Assembly (NCBI RefSeq): GCF_000341225.1
Contig: NZ_ANAC01000003.1
Location: forward strand, 124,001-188,000
DNA: 64,000 nt
From: Nocardiopsis alba DSM 43377
GTDB lineage: Bacteria > Actinomycetota > Actinomycetes > Streptosporangiales > Streptosporangiaceae
Direction: 5' to 3'
Shown here: positions 42,513-52,524 of the stretch, one piece after another
How positions within the stretch are numbered: the stretch's first letter is position 1
Layout of the letters: each line of letters starts with the position of its first letter
The notes under the pieces: model-generated
What the model saw: only the letters and a program-made list of their open reading frames with translations
Told to the model about the DNA's origin: nothing
Database searches by the model: none
Position numbers and translations under genes: made by a program

Positions 42513-43736
42513 TCAACCGGTGTGGACGGCCTCGTGGGCGGCTCGTTCCTGGAGCCCCTCCAGGGCGGGGAGCAGCCAGTCGTCGACGGCGGCGAGGTGA
42601 CCTCCGCTCTCCGCCTGACGATCGTGCAGGTAGCGGGTGGCCAGGTCGATCAGGTACAGGGCCATCACGGTGGAGACCGTGTTGGGTCGTACTCCGAGCT
42701 CGGCCAGGAGAGGGTCGCGCAGAAGCCGCGCGCCGCTGTCCAGCCAGCGGTGCACCCCCGGGTGGACCCCGGCCTGAACGCATTCGTTGAGGTCGTAGTG
42801 CAGGGCGTCGAACCCGGCGGGGGCGTCCAAGGACAGGCGTTCCCAGTCCCAGACGAACGCCCGTCTCGCGGTGCCGGCGATGTTCCATCTGGTGAGGTCG
42901 CCGTGCCAGGCGCCGAAGCATAGGGACACGTCCGGGAGGCGTTGCAGCGCGGCGCGCAGAGGGCCCACCTCGGGCCGGGAGCCGAGCTTGGCGATCCTTT
43001 CGTCCAGCGCGCTCCGGTAGGGGCTCATCGAGAGTCGGCGTTCGGTCACCGGGGCCACGGAGACGATCCGGGTGACGCAGCGCAGGAGCTGGTGGCGGGT
43101 GGGGCGGTCGGTCTGGCCGCCCACCGGGAGCCCCTCCTGCACCAGCAGAGGCTGTCCGTTCCACTCGCCCTCGTAGAGGAGACGGGGCACCGTCACGTCC
43201 GGCAGTCTCGCCTCCGACAGCAGCCGGAGCGCCTCGGCCTCGGCCCGGACCAGCCGGCCGGTGAGCTCGTTGACCGCGACCTTGGCGTAGCCGATGGTCC
43301 GCCCGCCGGGGGTCAACAACAGCAGGACCGGTTTGCGGTTGGCGCGCGGCGGTCCCAGGTGGATCGCGATGGACAGATCGCGGTCCAGCGCGGCGGCGAG
43401 CGCGTGCTCGATCCCCGGGCCGGCGCCCACGTACAGCCGGTCGCGCAGCAGGAGCGGGGCCACCCCGCTGGCGAAGGCCCCGGTCAGCAGCAGAGTGCGC
43501 AGGCGCTCGCGCAGGGAGTGGTTCTGCGCGAAGGAGGTGATGCCCCGGGTGGCCGCCGAGCGGTCGTGCACGGGCAGGATCACCCTCGGGTTGTGCGCGC
43601 TGGGCACCGGCAGGTACTGGTGCCCCCGGCGCCGGGGAGGCGCGTTGCGAGGGCCTCCGTCTCCGGTACCGAGCAGTCCGCCGCAGGGCCACAGCACGGC
43701 GGCGAGATCGGTCAGGTAGGTGGTCTCTGTGGTCAC
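42513..43736 (-). CDS. APH/choline-kinase-fold phosphotransferase in polysaccharide operon
   Basis: 407 residues. The C-terminal kinase core has the Brenner-type motif FGAWHGDLTRWNIAG (H-G-D-x4-N) and VWDWERLSLDAPAGFDALHYD (metal Asp). The N-terminal about 130 residues hold an atypical nucleotide-binding lobe (VLLLLTPGGRTIGYAKVAVNELTG, with the ATP-anchoring Lys in YAKV). It might phosphorylate a sugar of the polysaccharide or a lipid carrier; an antibiotic-resistance role is unlikely in this context. GTG 43736 overlaps the polymerase stop (GTGA). Confidence 0.8.
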   Translation of the reverse strand: MTTETTYLTDLAAVLWPCGGLLGTGDGGPRNAPPRRRGHQYLPVPSAHNPRVILPVHDRSAATRGITSFAQNHSLRERLRTLLLTGAFASGVAPLLLRDRLYVGAGPGIEHALAAALDRDLSIAIHLGPPRANRKPVLLLLTPGGRTIGYAKVAVNELTGRLVRAEAEALRLLSEARLPDVTVPRLLYEGEWNGQPLLVQEGLPVGGQTDRPTRHQLLRCVTRIVSVAPVTERRLSMSPYRSALDERIAKLGSRPEVGPLRAALQRLPDVSLCFGAWHGDLTRWNIAGTARRAFVWDWERLSLDAPAGFDALHYDLNECVQAGVHPGVHRWLDSGARLLRDPLLAELGVRPNTVSTVMALYLIDLATRYLHDRQAESGGHLAAVDDWLLPALEGLQERAAHEAVHTG

Positions 43737-45100
43737 CAGGCACCCCCGCCGGTGCGCGCGGGCCCCCGTCGTGCCGACACCCTCGGTTCCTCGACGCGCC
43801 ACAGGAGGGCGACGGCGATCATGGTGACGGCGAGCGGGGACATGAGCGCGACGTAGAAGAACATGTACCAGAACAGCAGCAGAACGGTCAGCAGGGCTCC
43901 CTGCCCGACCAGGGTGGTCGCGGAACGGTAGCGCCACGCGACCAGGACGAAGAAGGCCACGAACAGGGCCGTGCCGACCCAACCACCGGCGATGAGCGTC
44001 ATCCACAGTTGACCGGCGTTGCCGATCACGTGCTGCCCGCAGCCGGGGCACTCGGCGGTGGGGCCGACCGCGATCGAGTCGGAACTGCCCAACGACTCCC
44101 GCGTGGTGCCCCACCCCACGATGGGGGAGAGGTCGGCGGCCTCGACGGAGGCGGAGTTGGTGGCGGCGCGGCCGTCGTCGCTGTGGGGGTTGTCCGCCCG
44201 CGCGCGCACGACGTCGGCGAGGGGGGACAGGAACAGGCCCGCCATCAGGAAGAGCATCGCGACCGTGCCGGCCAGGACAGGGACCACCCGACCCCGGCGG
44301 AGCGCCTGTACGGCGACGAAGAGCACCGAGAGGACCAGGCCGGCCCACAGCGCGCGGTTCAGCGAGTGGACGACCGGGGCCACCGAGGCCACGACGACGA
44401 TCAGCGCGGCCCAGCGGACCGGCCCGGTCCGTTGGAGGATCCACCCCAGTACGAGCCACACCAGGAGCAGGGACAGCATGTAGCCCCAGATGTTGGTGTA
44501 CTCCCAGGGGGCCTTCGGCCGGGCCGATTCATAGCCGAAGATGTCCATGACCTGGGCGGAGGCCGGATGGATCAACGTCTGCATGTAGGGGTCGGAGGCC
44601 AGGGAACCGGGCATCAGGTACTCTAGCGGCGCGGTGAACTCGAACCGCGGCGCGAGCATCCCCAGGTAGCCGCCGGCCACGGTGACCAGGCACAGCACGG
44701 CCAGGGCCCACACGACGCGGCGCACCGGCAGTTCACGCTCGGTGAGGTTGCCGATGTAGAGCATCACCACGGTCAGCACCAGGTAGTTGACCGCTCTGAG
44801 GATCGCCCCCGGAAAGCCCCCGCTCTCGGGGACGGTCCCCGGCATCGTCAGGGGCACCAGGGCCAGACCGAGCAGGGTCCACACCAGGAACAGGCCCCAC
44901 ACCCAGAACCACGGGGGGACCCGCAGGCCCACCGTCCGGTGCCGCCGGACCAGCTCGGCGAACATCGGTACGGCGAACAGCCAGTAGGCGAACTGGCCCA
45001 TGCCCAGAGCCCACCACAGGGGATAGCCGACGAGCAGCCAGATCAGAGGTCGTCCGGTGACCGGGGCGAGGCCGCGCGCGGGCGCGACCTCCCAGGCCAC
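43733..45100 (-). CDS. O-antigen polymerase/ligase-like membrane protein (Wzy-type)
   Basis: About 455 residues with 10-12 hydrophobic helices and one large extracellular loop around residues 285-350 (SDDGRAATNSASVEAADLSP, IVGWGTTRES, CPGCGQHVIGNAGQLW). The position of that loop, with its HxxxGN motif, is typical of the WaaL/Wzy polymerase family. It should join repeat units on the outer face. The N-terminus begins at GTG 45100, but the ribosome site is poor and the exact start is uncertain. Confidence 0.85.
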   Translation of the reverse strand: MAWEVAPARGLAPVTGRPLIWLLVGYPLWWALGMGQFAYWLFAVPMFAELVRRHRTVGLRVPPWFWVWGLFLVWTLLGLALVPLTMPGTVPESGGFPGAILRAVNYLVLTVVMLYIGNLTERELPVRRVVWALAVLCLVTVAGGYLGMLAPRFEFTAPLEYLMPGSLASDPYMQTLIHPASAQVMDIFGYESARPKAPWEYTNIWGYMLSLLLVWLVLGWILQRTGPVRWAALIVVVASVAPVVHSLNRALWAGLVLSVLFVAVQALRRGRVVPVLAGTVAMLFLMAGLFLSPLADVVRARADNPHSDDGRAATNSASVEAADLSPIVGWGTTRESLGSSDSIAVGPTAECPGCGQHVIGNAGQLWMTLIAGGWVGTALFVAFFVLVAWRYRSATTLVGQGALLTVLLLFWYMFFYVALMSPLAVTMIAVALLWRVEEPRVSARRGPARTGGGAW

Positions 45101-45141
45101 CCCTTTCGGACGCGTCCCTCGGACGGCCCGGCCCCGGGCCG

Positions 45142-46815
45142 TCAACGTCGGGATCCCGCGGAGGCGGCCCCGGCGCCGACGGAGGGGGTCGAGTCGGAGC
45201 CGTTCGTCTCCTCGTCCTTCTCGGCCTCGGCCTCGGACGTGTCGGCCTCGGCGGGCCGCGGGGGCGCGGACGGGACGGACTCGGGCAGGGGGGCGGGCGC
45301 GGGCTGACGGGGGACCGTGATCGAGCCGGGCACGGCCACCCCGAAGCGGGAGCCGGCGGTGATCAGCTCGTTCAGGACCTCGCGGCGGCTCCGGCCCAGC
45401 TCCACCACCGGGAGCAGCAGGTCGGCGTGGGCGGCCAGCGCGTGGGCGTCGGCGCGCTCTCCGGCGGAGGCGGTCACGATGACCACGAACTCGGCGCGGG
45501 GACGGAGCAGGTCGACGAGCTCGGCGGCGCCGCCTTGGAACGGGGCCGTGACGCCCGGACGGCCGTACCGCAGCGCGCGCAGACGGGGGAGCCCGGAGGG
45601 GCGGACCACCAGGTCGTCGGGGTTCTCGCCGTCGACGAGGATCTCGGCCAGACCGGGGCCCTCGTCGAGCCCGAGGAGGGCGTTCATGGAGTCGGCGCGC
45701 GGGTCGGCGCACACCAACAGGGTGTCGGAGCCACCCCGGGCCAGGGCGGCGGCCAGGTTCACGGCGGCGGCGATCCCCGAACGCCCGGGAGTGGTGCCCG
45801 TGACCACGATCACCTGGCCGGAAGCGGACACTCCGTCGACCACGGAGGCCCCTCCGACGGACGCGCGGGCACGGATCAGGTGGGCGAGTTCGTCGGCGCG
45901 CCGGCCGTCGGGGTCGGCCTCGGTGAGCAGCCCCGGGGTCCGGTCGGGGTCCGTGCCGGGAGTGGACAGGTCCAACAGGACGGGCAGGCCGGCGATCCGG
46001 GCGGTGTCCTCGGTGTCGCGCAGGCGCGGGTCCAGCCGGTCGCGCACGACGGCGGTCAGGAGCCCGGCCAGGAGCCCGAGGGCCGCGCCCGCGACGATCC
46101 ACAGTGCCGGGATCGGGGAGGAGGCCGAGGCGGGCAGGTCGGCCGGGGTGAGGACCTGACCGGGGGAGACCGTCTCGCGCAGGGCGCCGAGCGGGCCGAT
46201 CATGTTGCCGAGGTCGCCGATCTCCTGCCGGAGGGCGTCGGCGCGGGCGCTCTCACCGGCGTTCGAGTCGCCGGGGGCGGTTTCGGACAGCGCGTCGTAA
46301 CGCTCCTGCTGTTCGGCCCGCAGAGTCTCCAGATGGCCGTCGATGAGGTTCCGGACCTGCGTTCCACGCTGTTCCAGGTAGGCGTCGGCGAGGGCGGCGG
46401 CGCCCGTGCGCGCGGTCTCCGGGGAGCGGGCGGAGTAGTGCAGTTCCATGATGTTGCTGTTGGGCGGGACGGTCACGTCGACGTGTTCGCGTACGTCCTC
46501 GGCCGAGGGGGAGCCGGGGATCTCCTCGGCGGCGGCGCCGGCGACCCGGTCGGAGAGGACGACCTGGGCCTCGCTGTCGAGGTTGACGTCGCCGGTCAGG
46601 CGGCCGGAGCGCTCCCCGGTGAACTCGGCCATGCCGGTCGGGTGCACTTGGACGGCGGTGACGGAGGTGTAGGTGGAGGGCACGGCGAACGCCCCCGCGG
46701 TGGCCAGGACCAGTCCGCCCAGCACACCCGCGACCACGAGCCGCCGGCGGCGCCTCAAGAGTGCGGTGTACTCCTTCAGTTCCGGTCCGGACGGGCCGGG
46801 GACGTCGGTGGCCAT
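45142..46815 (-). CDS. Wzz/CpsC-like chain-length protein with BY-kinase-like domain lacking a P-loop
   Basis: 557 residues. N-terminal Wzz domain: LKEYTALLRRRRRLVVAGVL leading into membrane helix 1 (about residues 27-45), an extracytoplasmic coiled region, and helix 2 (ALWIVAGAALGLLAGLLTAVV) near residue 235. The cytoplasmic domain from about residue 325 resembles a bacterial tyrosine kinase, but Walker A reads VTGTTPGRSGIAAAVNLA instead of GxGKST, and Walker A' reads LLVCADPRAD with the first Asp lost. No Tyr-rich tail; it ends in an acidic tail. It probably sets chain length without kinase activity. ATG 46815 has GAGAGG 5 bases upstream. First gene of the minus-strand arm. Confidence 0.87.
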   Translation of the reverse strand: MATDVPGPSGPELKEYTALLRRRRRLVVAGVLGGLVLATAGAFAVPSTYTSVTAVQVHPTGMAEFTGERSGRLTGDVNLDSEAQVVLSDRVAGAAAEEIPGSPSAEDVREHVDVTVPPNSNIMELHYSARSPETARTGAAALADAYLEQRGTQVRNLIDGHLETLRAEQQERYDALSETAPGDSNAGESARADALRQEIGDLGNMIGPLGALRETVSPGQVLTPADLPASASSPIPALWIVAGAALGLLAGLLTAVVRDRLDPRLRDTEDTARIAGLPVLLDLSTPGTDPDRTPGLLTEADPDGRRADELAHLIRARASVGGASVVDGVSASGQVIVVTGTTPGRSGIAAAVNLAAALARGGSDTLLVCADPRADSMNALLGLDEGPGLAEILVDGENPDDLVVRPSGLPRLRALRYGRPGVTAPFQGGAAELVDLLRPRAEFVVIVTASAGERADAHALAAHADLLLPVVELGRSRREVLNELITAGSRFGVAVPGSITVPRQPAPAPLPESVPSAPPRPAEADTSEAEAEKDEETNGSDSTPSVGAGAASAGSRR

Positions 46816-46842
46816 CGGGTCCTCTCCACACAGACATGGCAG

Positions 46843-46990
46843 CACTTTTAGTAAGTGATTGCATACTAAGTGTAATCCCTTTGGGTCTGCCCGACGGTTT
46901 GAGAAACGGCCTTTTCCCTTCCGAAACTGTCCGGAAACCGAGGGTCGAGGGGGAGAATCGACCAGATAAAGCGGACATCAAGCTTCTTCG
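46843..46990 (-). promoter_or_regulatory. AT-rich promoter region of the polysaccharide minus-strand operon
   Basis: CACTT-N5-AAGTG (46843-46857), TTAGT-N12-ACTAA (46848-46869) and repeated AAGTG units sit just upstream of the Wzz-like gene, in the most AT-rich patch nearby. On the minus strand, TACTAA around 46848-46853 could be a -10 and TTACAC upstream a -35. It is probably a regulated promoter; the regulator is unknown. Confidence 0.4.
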
Positions 46991-47001
46991 AGCATGAAAA
47001 A

Positions 47002-47025
47002 GGGCGTCGGGATCTCCCGACGCCC
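47002..47025 (-). terminator. Intrinsic terminator of the DUF4190-like gene
   Basis: On the minus strand, an 11-bp perfect stem GGGCGTCGGGA / TCCCGACGCCC with a 2-base centre is followed by TTTTT. It is the most canonical terminator in the window. Confidence 0.85.
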
Positions 47026-47046
47026 CGCGCGCACGCGCCCGCGGAC

Positions 47047-47439
47047 CTACCCTCCGGCGATCGCCGTGGGCAGCCCGGTCTCGGACTTCCAGGCCTGGTC
47101 GCACTCCTTCTGGCTGGAGACCGTCTGGGCCCGTGCCGAACAGTCCCGGTACTCGGTGGCCGGCCCGTTGTAGACGAACAGCACGGCGATCATCGACGCG
47201 GAGAGGACCACGCCCACCATGCCCACGGCCATACTCGCCAGGGCGCCGGGGGCCTCGGAGCCGTGGGCTCTGGCCGCTCGGCGGGCGCGTAGCCCCTGCA
47301 CCAGGCCGAAGGCGGACAGGACTCCGCTGTAGGGCGGGAACAGAAAACCCGCCAACCCGAGGAACAGCCCCCAGAAGCCGCCTCGCTCCACCTTCGGTGG
47401 CTGGCCGTCGGTCCGGGACTCCGGGCTGTGGTCGGTCAC
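47047..47439 (-). CDS. DUF4190-like small membrane protein
   Basis: 130 residues with two hydrophobic helices (GLFLGLAGFLFPPYSGVLSAFGLVQG and SMAVGMVGVVLSASMIAVLF) separated by a basic segment RARRAARAHG. A Cys-containing extracytoplasmic tail (RDCSARAQTVSSQKECDQAW) follows. This matches DUF4190-type actinobacterial membrane proteins of unknown role. GGAG lies 7-10 bases before GTG 47439. Confidence 0.75.
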   Translation of the reverse strand: MTDHSPESRTDGQPPKVERGGFWGLFLGLAGFLFPPYSGVLSAFGLVQGLRARRAARAHGSEAPGALASMAVGMVGVVLSASMIAVLFVYNGPATEYRDCSARAQTVSSQKECDQAWKSETGLPTAIAGG

Positions 47440-47722
47440 AGGTTCACTCCTTCGATGGCACCGTGCGGGGCGGGGCGCCGTGGTCCGCGGCGCCGGAGCG
47501 GCGCGGGGTCGTCTTGGACGCGAATGGAACTGAGGTCCGCGTGGGGTAGACGCTACCCGGACCGATAGGGTGGGAACGCGGACGGGCCGAGTAGGCCCAG
47601 GTCCGGCGTGTGCGCCGGACGTACGCGCATTCCGGATGCCGCGCCGTCCCCCGGCGCCCCCGGGAGCGGAGGGCCTCGGGCCTCTCCGCATCGTTCTTCT
47701 ACACGTGAGGGAGAAGCACGCT

Positions 47723-48342
47723 TTGTCCGCGCGAGTGGTGGTTCTCATATCCGGGGCGGGCAGCAACATGGCCGCTCTGATGGAGGCCGCGAAGGACCCC
47801 GACTACGGGGTCGAGATCGTCGCAGTCGGTACGGATCGCGAGGGAACACGCGGTATCGAGGTCGCCCGGGAGGCGGGGGTGCCCACCTTCGTGGTCCCCT
47901 TCCGCGCCTACGCCGACCGTGCCGAATGGGATACGGCCATGTCCGACCGGATCGCCGAGTACACACCCGATCTGGTCGTCTCCGCCGGCTTCATGCGCAT
48001 CCTGGGGCCCGCCGTCGTCGGCCGGCACCAGGCGGTCAACATCCACCCGGCCCTGCTCCCCTCCTTCCCCGGCGCGCACGCGGTACGCGACGCGCTCGCC
48101 CACGGTGTCCGCATCACCGGCACCACCATCCACTTCCTCGACGAGGGCGTCGATTCCGGGCCGATCATCGACCAGGTCGCGGTGCCCGTCGAGGACGGAG
48201 ACGACGAGTCCGGCCTCCACGAACGGATCAAGGTCGTGGAACGGCGGATGCTGGTCGACACGGTCGGCCGGCTCGCCCGTGAAGGCTGGACCGTCGACGG
48301 CAGGCACGTGCGGTTCGGCCGCACCGACACGAAGGAGAACCG

Positions 48343-48346
<4 letters not shown>
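47723..48346 (+). CDS. purN: Phosphoribosylglycinamide formyltransferase
   Basis: 207 residues; formyl-THF-dependent third step of purine synthesis. Seen: [53 protein letters not shown] with catalytic His/Asp partners, and [18 protein letters not shown] 47723 is chosen because the first conserved strand starts 4 residues later and GGGAG lies 9 bases upstream; GTG 47705 is an alternative. It overlaps purH by 4 bases (GTGA), so an operon. Confidence 0.95.
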
Positions 48347-49908
<1,562 letters not shown>

Positions 49909-49925
49909 CCGAGCAGGAGCAACGC

Positions 49926-50786
49926 ATGAGCGCGATCGTTCTGGACGGAAAGGCCGTCGCCAAGGCCATCAAGGAGGATCTGGCCGGGCGGGTGGCGCGG
50001 TTGCACGCCCAGGGGATCACCCCCGGGCTGGGGACCGTACTGGTGGGGGACGACCCCGGCAGCCACTCCTACGTGCGCGGCAAGCACCGGGACTGCGCCC
50101 AGGTGGGCATCGCCAGTATCCGTCGCGACCTGCCCGCGGACGCCACCCAGGCGGACGTGGAGCGGGCCGTCCACGAGCTCAACGAGGACCCGGCGTGCAC
50201 GGGTTACATCGTGCAGCTCCCCCTGCCCAAGGGGCTGGACGAGGGGCGCGTGCTGGACCTGATCGACCCGGTCAAGGACGCCGACGGTCTCCAGCCGGTC
50301 AACCTGGGCAGGCTCGTCCTCATGGAGGAGGCCCCGCTGCCCTGCACACCGCGCGGCATCGTGGAGCTGCTCCGCCGCTACGACGTGCCGCTCAAGGGCG
50401 CGGAGGTCGTCGTGGTCGGACGCGGCGTCACCGTGGGCCGCCCCCTGGGGCTGCTGCTCACCCGCCGTTCGGAGAACGCCACCGTCACCCTGTGCCACAC
50501 CGGCACCCGTGACCTGGCCGAGCACACCCGTAAGGCCGACGTCATCGTCGCCGGAGCCGGGGTGCCCGGGCTGATCACCCCCGACATGGTCAAGCCGGGG
50601 GCGGCCGTGCTGGACGTGGGCGTCTCGCGCACCGAGGCCGGTCTCGTCGGAGACGTGGCCCCGGGCGTGGAGGGCGTCGCCGGGCACCTTTCCCCCAACC
50701 CCGGGGGAGTGGGCCCGATGACCCGGGCGATGCTGCTGGTCAACGTGGTCGAGGCCGCCGAGCGTCAGGCCGCGGCCCGGTCCTGA
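49926..50786 (+). CDS. folD: Methylenetetrahydrofolate dehydrogenase / cyclohydrolase
   Basis: 286 residues; supplies 10-formyl-THF to PurN and PurH. Seen: [17 protein letters not shown] with the catalytic Lys, [28 protein letters not shown], and the nucleotide-binding [18 protein letters not shown], then a C-terminal [22 protein letters not shown] lies 6-10 bases before ATG 49926. It is 17 bp after purH, so a purine/folate operon. Confidence 0.97.
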   Translation: MSAIVLDGKAVAKAIKEDLAGRVARLHAQGITPGLGTVLVGDDPGSHSYVRGKHRDCAQVGIASIRRDLPADATQADVERAVHELNEDPACTGYIVQLPLPKGLDEGRVLDLIDPVKDADGLQPVNLGRLVLMEEAPLPCTPRGIVELLRRYDVPLKGAEVVVVGRGVTVGRPLGLLLTRRSENATVTLCHTGTRDLAEHTRKADVIVAGAGVPGLITPDMVKPGAAVLDVGVSRTEAGLVGDVAPGVEGVAGHLSPNPGGVGPMTRAMLLVNVVEAAERQAAARS

Positions 50787-50804
50787 GCGCACCGGTCCAC
50801 GGCG

Positions 50805-50832
50805 AGGGGCGGTTCCGTACGGGACCGCCCCT
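50805..50832. terminator. Bidirectional hairpin between folD and FHA gene
   Basis: AGGGGCGGT-T-CC pairs with GG-G-ACCGCCCCT across a GTAC loop (one T-G wobble), 18 bases after the folD stop and 20 before the end of the convergent gene. Confidence 0.7.
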
Positions 50833-50852
50833 TCGGTGTGCCGGGCACGGGC

Positions 50853-51569
50853 TCAGACGGCGCGACGCGAGTGGTCTCCCACCGGCATCGGCCGGACCAA
50901 CCCCAGGGCGACCACCTCGTTGGCCAGACGGGTACGCCGGTTCTGCCCCTCCGGGATGCGGAACTTCTGGTAGAGCCGCAGGAGATGCTGTTTGACGGCC
51001 GCCTCGGTGACCACCAGGGCCTCGGCGATGTCGCGGGCGGTGGCGGGGGCGACGAAGGCCTCCTCGGACAGGGCCGGGCGGCACAGGGCGGTGAGCACGT
51101 CCAGCTCGCGTCGGGTCAGCTCGGGGGTGGCACCGCGACGCAGCACCTTGTCGGGGCTCAACTGTTCCTTGGGAAGCCCGCCGATCCGACAACGGGCGGT
51201 GCCGAAGCTGACGACGTCGCCCTCCTCCAGGACCCGCCGGGCGATCGGACGGCCGTTGACACGAGTGCCGTTACGCGACAGACCCAGGTCCACCACGTAG
51301 ACGTAGGGTCCGCGGCGGATCAGTTCGGCGTGCAGCTGGGAGACGCTCTGGTCGTCCAGGCGGATGTCGGTCCCCTCGCCGCGGCCGACGGTGGTGACCT
51401 CGTCCGCGAGGGGGCGGACCTCTCCGGTCTCCTCGACACGAAGGTAGGGGCCCTCCACGGCGGATCCCCCCGAACCGCCGGTGTGCGGTCGGTGCGGGTA
51501 GGAGCGGCGGTGGGGGAGGGCGGGTTGACGTGGGGTGGCGGTCCGATCGATACGACGCGTGGGCTTCAT
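50853..51569 (-). CDS. FHA domain fused to a LuxR-like helix-turn-helix
   Basis: 238 residues. A basic disordered N-terminus (about 35 residues) precedes an FHA phospho-Thr-binding domain: TTVGRGEGTDIRLDDQSVSQLHAEL (GR, S, H landmarks) and LGLSRNGTRVNGRPI. The C-terminal segment from about residue 145 (TRRELDVLTALCRP, ATARDIAEALVVTEAAVKQHLLRLYQKF) resembles a LuxR/GerE DNA-binding domain. It probably couples Ser/Thr kinase signals to transcription; the order FHA then DNA-binding is the reverse of EmbR. Start ATG 51569. Confidence 0.82.
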   Translation of the reverse strand: MKPTRRIDRTATPRQPALPHRRSYPHRPHTGGSGGSAVEGPYLRVEETGEVRPLADEVTTVGRGEGTDIRLDDQSVSQLHAELIRRGPYVYVVDLGLSRNGTRVNGRPIARRVLEEGDVVSFGTARCRIGGLPKEQLSPDKVLRRGATPELTRRELDVLTALCRPALSEEAFVAPATARDIAEALVVTEAAVKQHLLRLYQKFRIPEGQNRRTRLANEVVALGLVRPMPVGDHSRRAV

Positions 51570-51986
51570 GGGGGTAGGTCCTCGCTCACCGGTGCACTCA
51601 ATCTCCAGCTGGGTTACCCGGCTGGTACGTGTTCTACGCGCTTACCCCGCAGTTAGGGGGATAAGGCCCGGGATTACGGTCTTGTGGCCGAACCGGAAGC
51701 GGGAAACGGTCGCCGGAGCCTCACTAGGGAAGTGGGTCCGTTTCGGTGAGACCTGAGGTGTCACCGGGGCCGGACACTACAATGGGCGCGGTCCCTCCCA
51801 GGGCGGAACGCGATCTCAGAGGGGATCGGCCGGAGCCTCCCGAACGTGAGCCGTGGTCGAGCGCCGTTCGGTTTCGGACAGAGTCCCGGACGAAGGATGG
51901 CCGATCCGGGCCGGCGGCCCGGGAGAGACCGTGAGAACGAGCCGCGAGGCGGCCAGGCAACTCGGAAGCGAACAGGTCGGGACGCG
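51570..51986 (+). promoter_or_regulatory. 417-bp divergent intergenic region with TACAAT promoter element
   Basis: No coding frame is supported. TACAAT at 51777-51782 is a good -10 reading toward the DUF3017 gene, giving a leader of about 200 bases; the -35 is unclear. Short GC hairpins occur near 51900-51930 but no recognised riboswitch. The FHA gene's promoter must lie toward its left side. Confidence 0.4.
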
Positions 51987-52349
51987 GTGAACGACGCGGA
52001 GCAGGCTGAGGTGGCGGGGTCGGACGGGAACATCCCCGACGACGGCGCGGGCGAGAGGAAGGCCCCGGTCCGGAGGGCGGTGCCGTACTGGCTCTCCCAG
52101 GTCCCCTACGCGCTGGTGCTGTCCACCCTGGCGGCGGGGATCGTGGTCGTGGCCGCCGCCTACTTCAAACGGGGACCGGCGATCATCGCGGGGGCGCTGC
52201 TGCTCGCCGCGACCTTCCGTCTGGTGCTGCCCAAGGACTGGATCGGACTGCTGGCGGTGCGGCGCCGATGGGTCGATCTGCTCACACTGGTGACCCTCGC
52301 GGTCCTTCTGATCGTCCTGGCATGGGTGGCGCCGCAACTCTCCTCATGA
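51987..52349 (+). CDS. DUF3017 membrane protein
   Basis: 120 residues. An acidic N-terminus is followed by three hydrophobic helices (VPYALVLSTLAAGIVVVAA, GPAIIAGALLLAATFRLVL, LLTLVTLAVLLIVLAWVAP), the DUF3017 layout. The family is actinobacteria-specific, commonly close to folD, and has no known function. GTG 51987 is the start that gives the usual length. Confidence 0.85.
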   Translation: MNDAEQAEVAGSDGNIPDDGAGERKAPVRRAVPYWLSQVPYALVLSTLAAGIVVVAAAYFKRGPAIIAGALLLAATFRLVLPKDWIGLLAVRRRWVDLLTLVTLAVLLIVLAWVAPQLSS

Positions 52350-52524
52350 GCGTCTAATAAGCTTGATGTCGAGATACCGCGACACCGATAAGCGCCGCCT
52401 CCCCGGATGACACGGACACCGGGCGGGATCAGGGATCGCCGCGCGCGGAGCGGCACCGGTCACGAACCGGCGCCGCCGCTCCGCCGCACGAGGCGGCGAA
52501 GACTGAAGGGACAGCCGCACAGCC

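Noticed and set aside
42513-43736. Aminoglycoside phosphotransferase (resistance) annotation
   Set aside because: The fold is shared, but the location inside an overlapping polysaccharide operon and the atypical N-lobe argue against antibiotic resistance.
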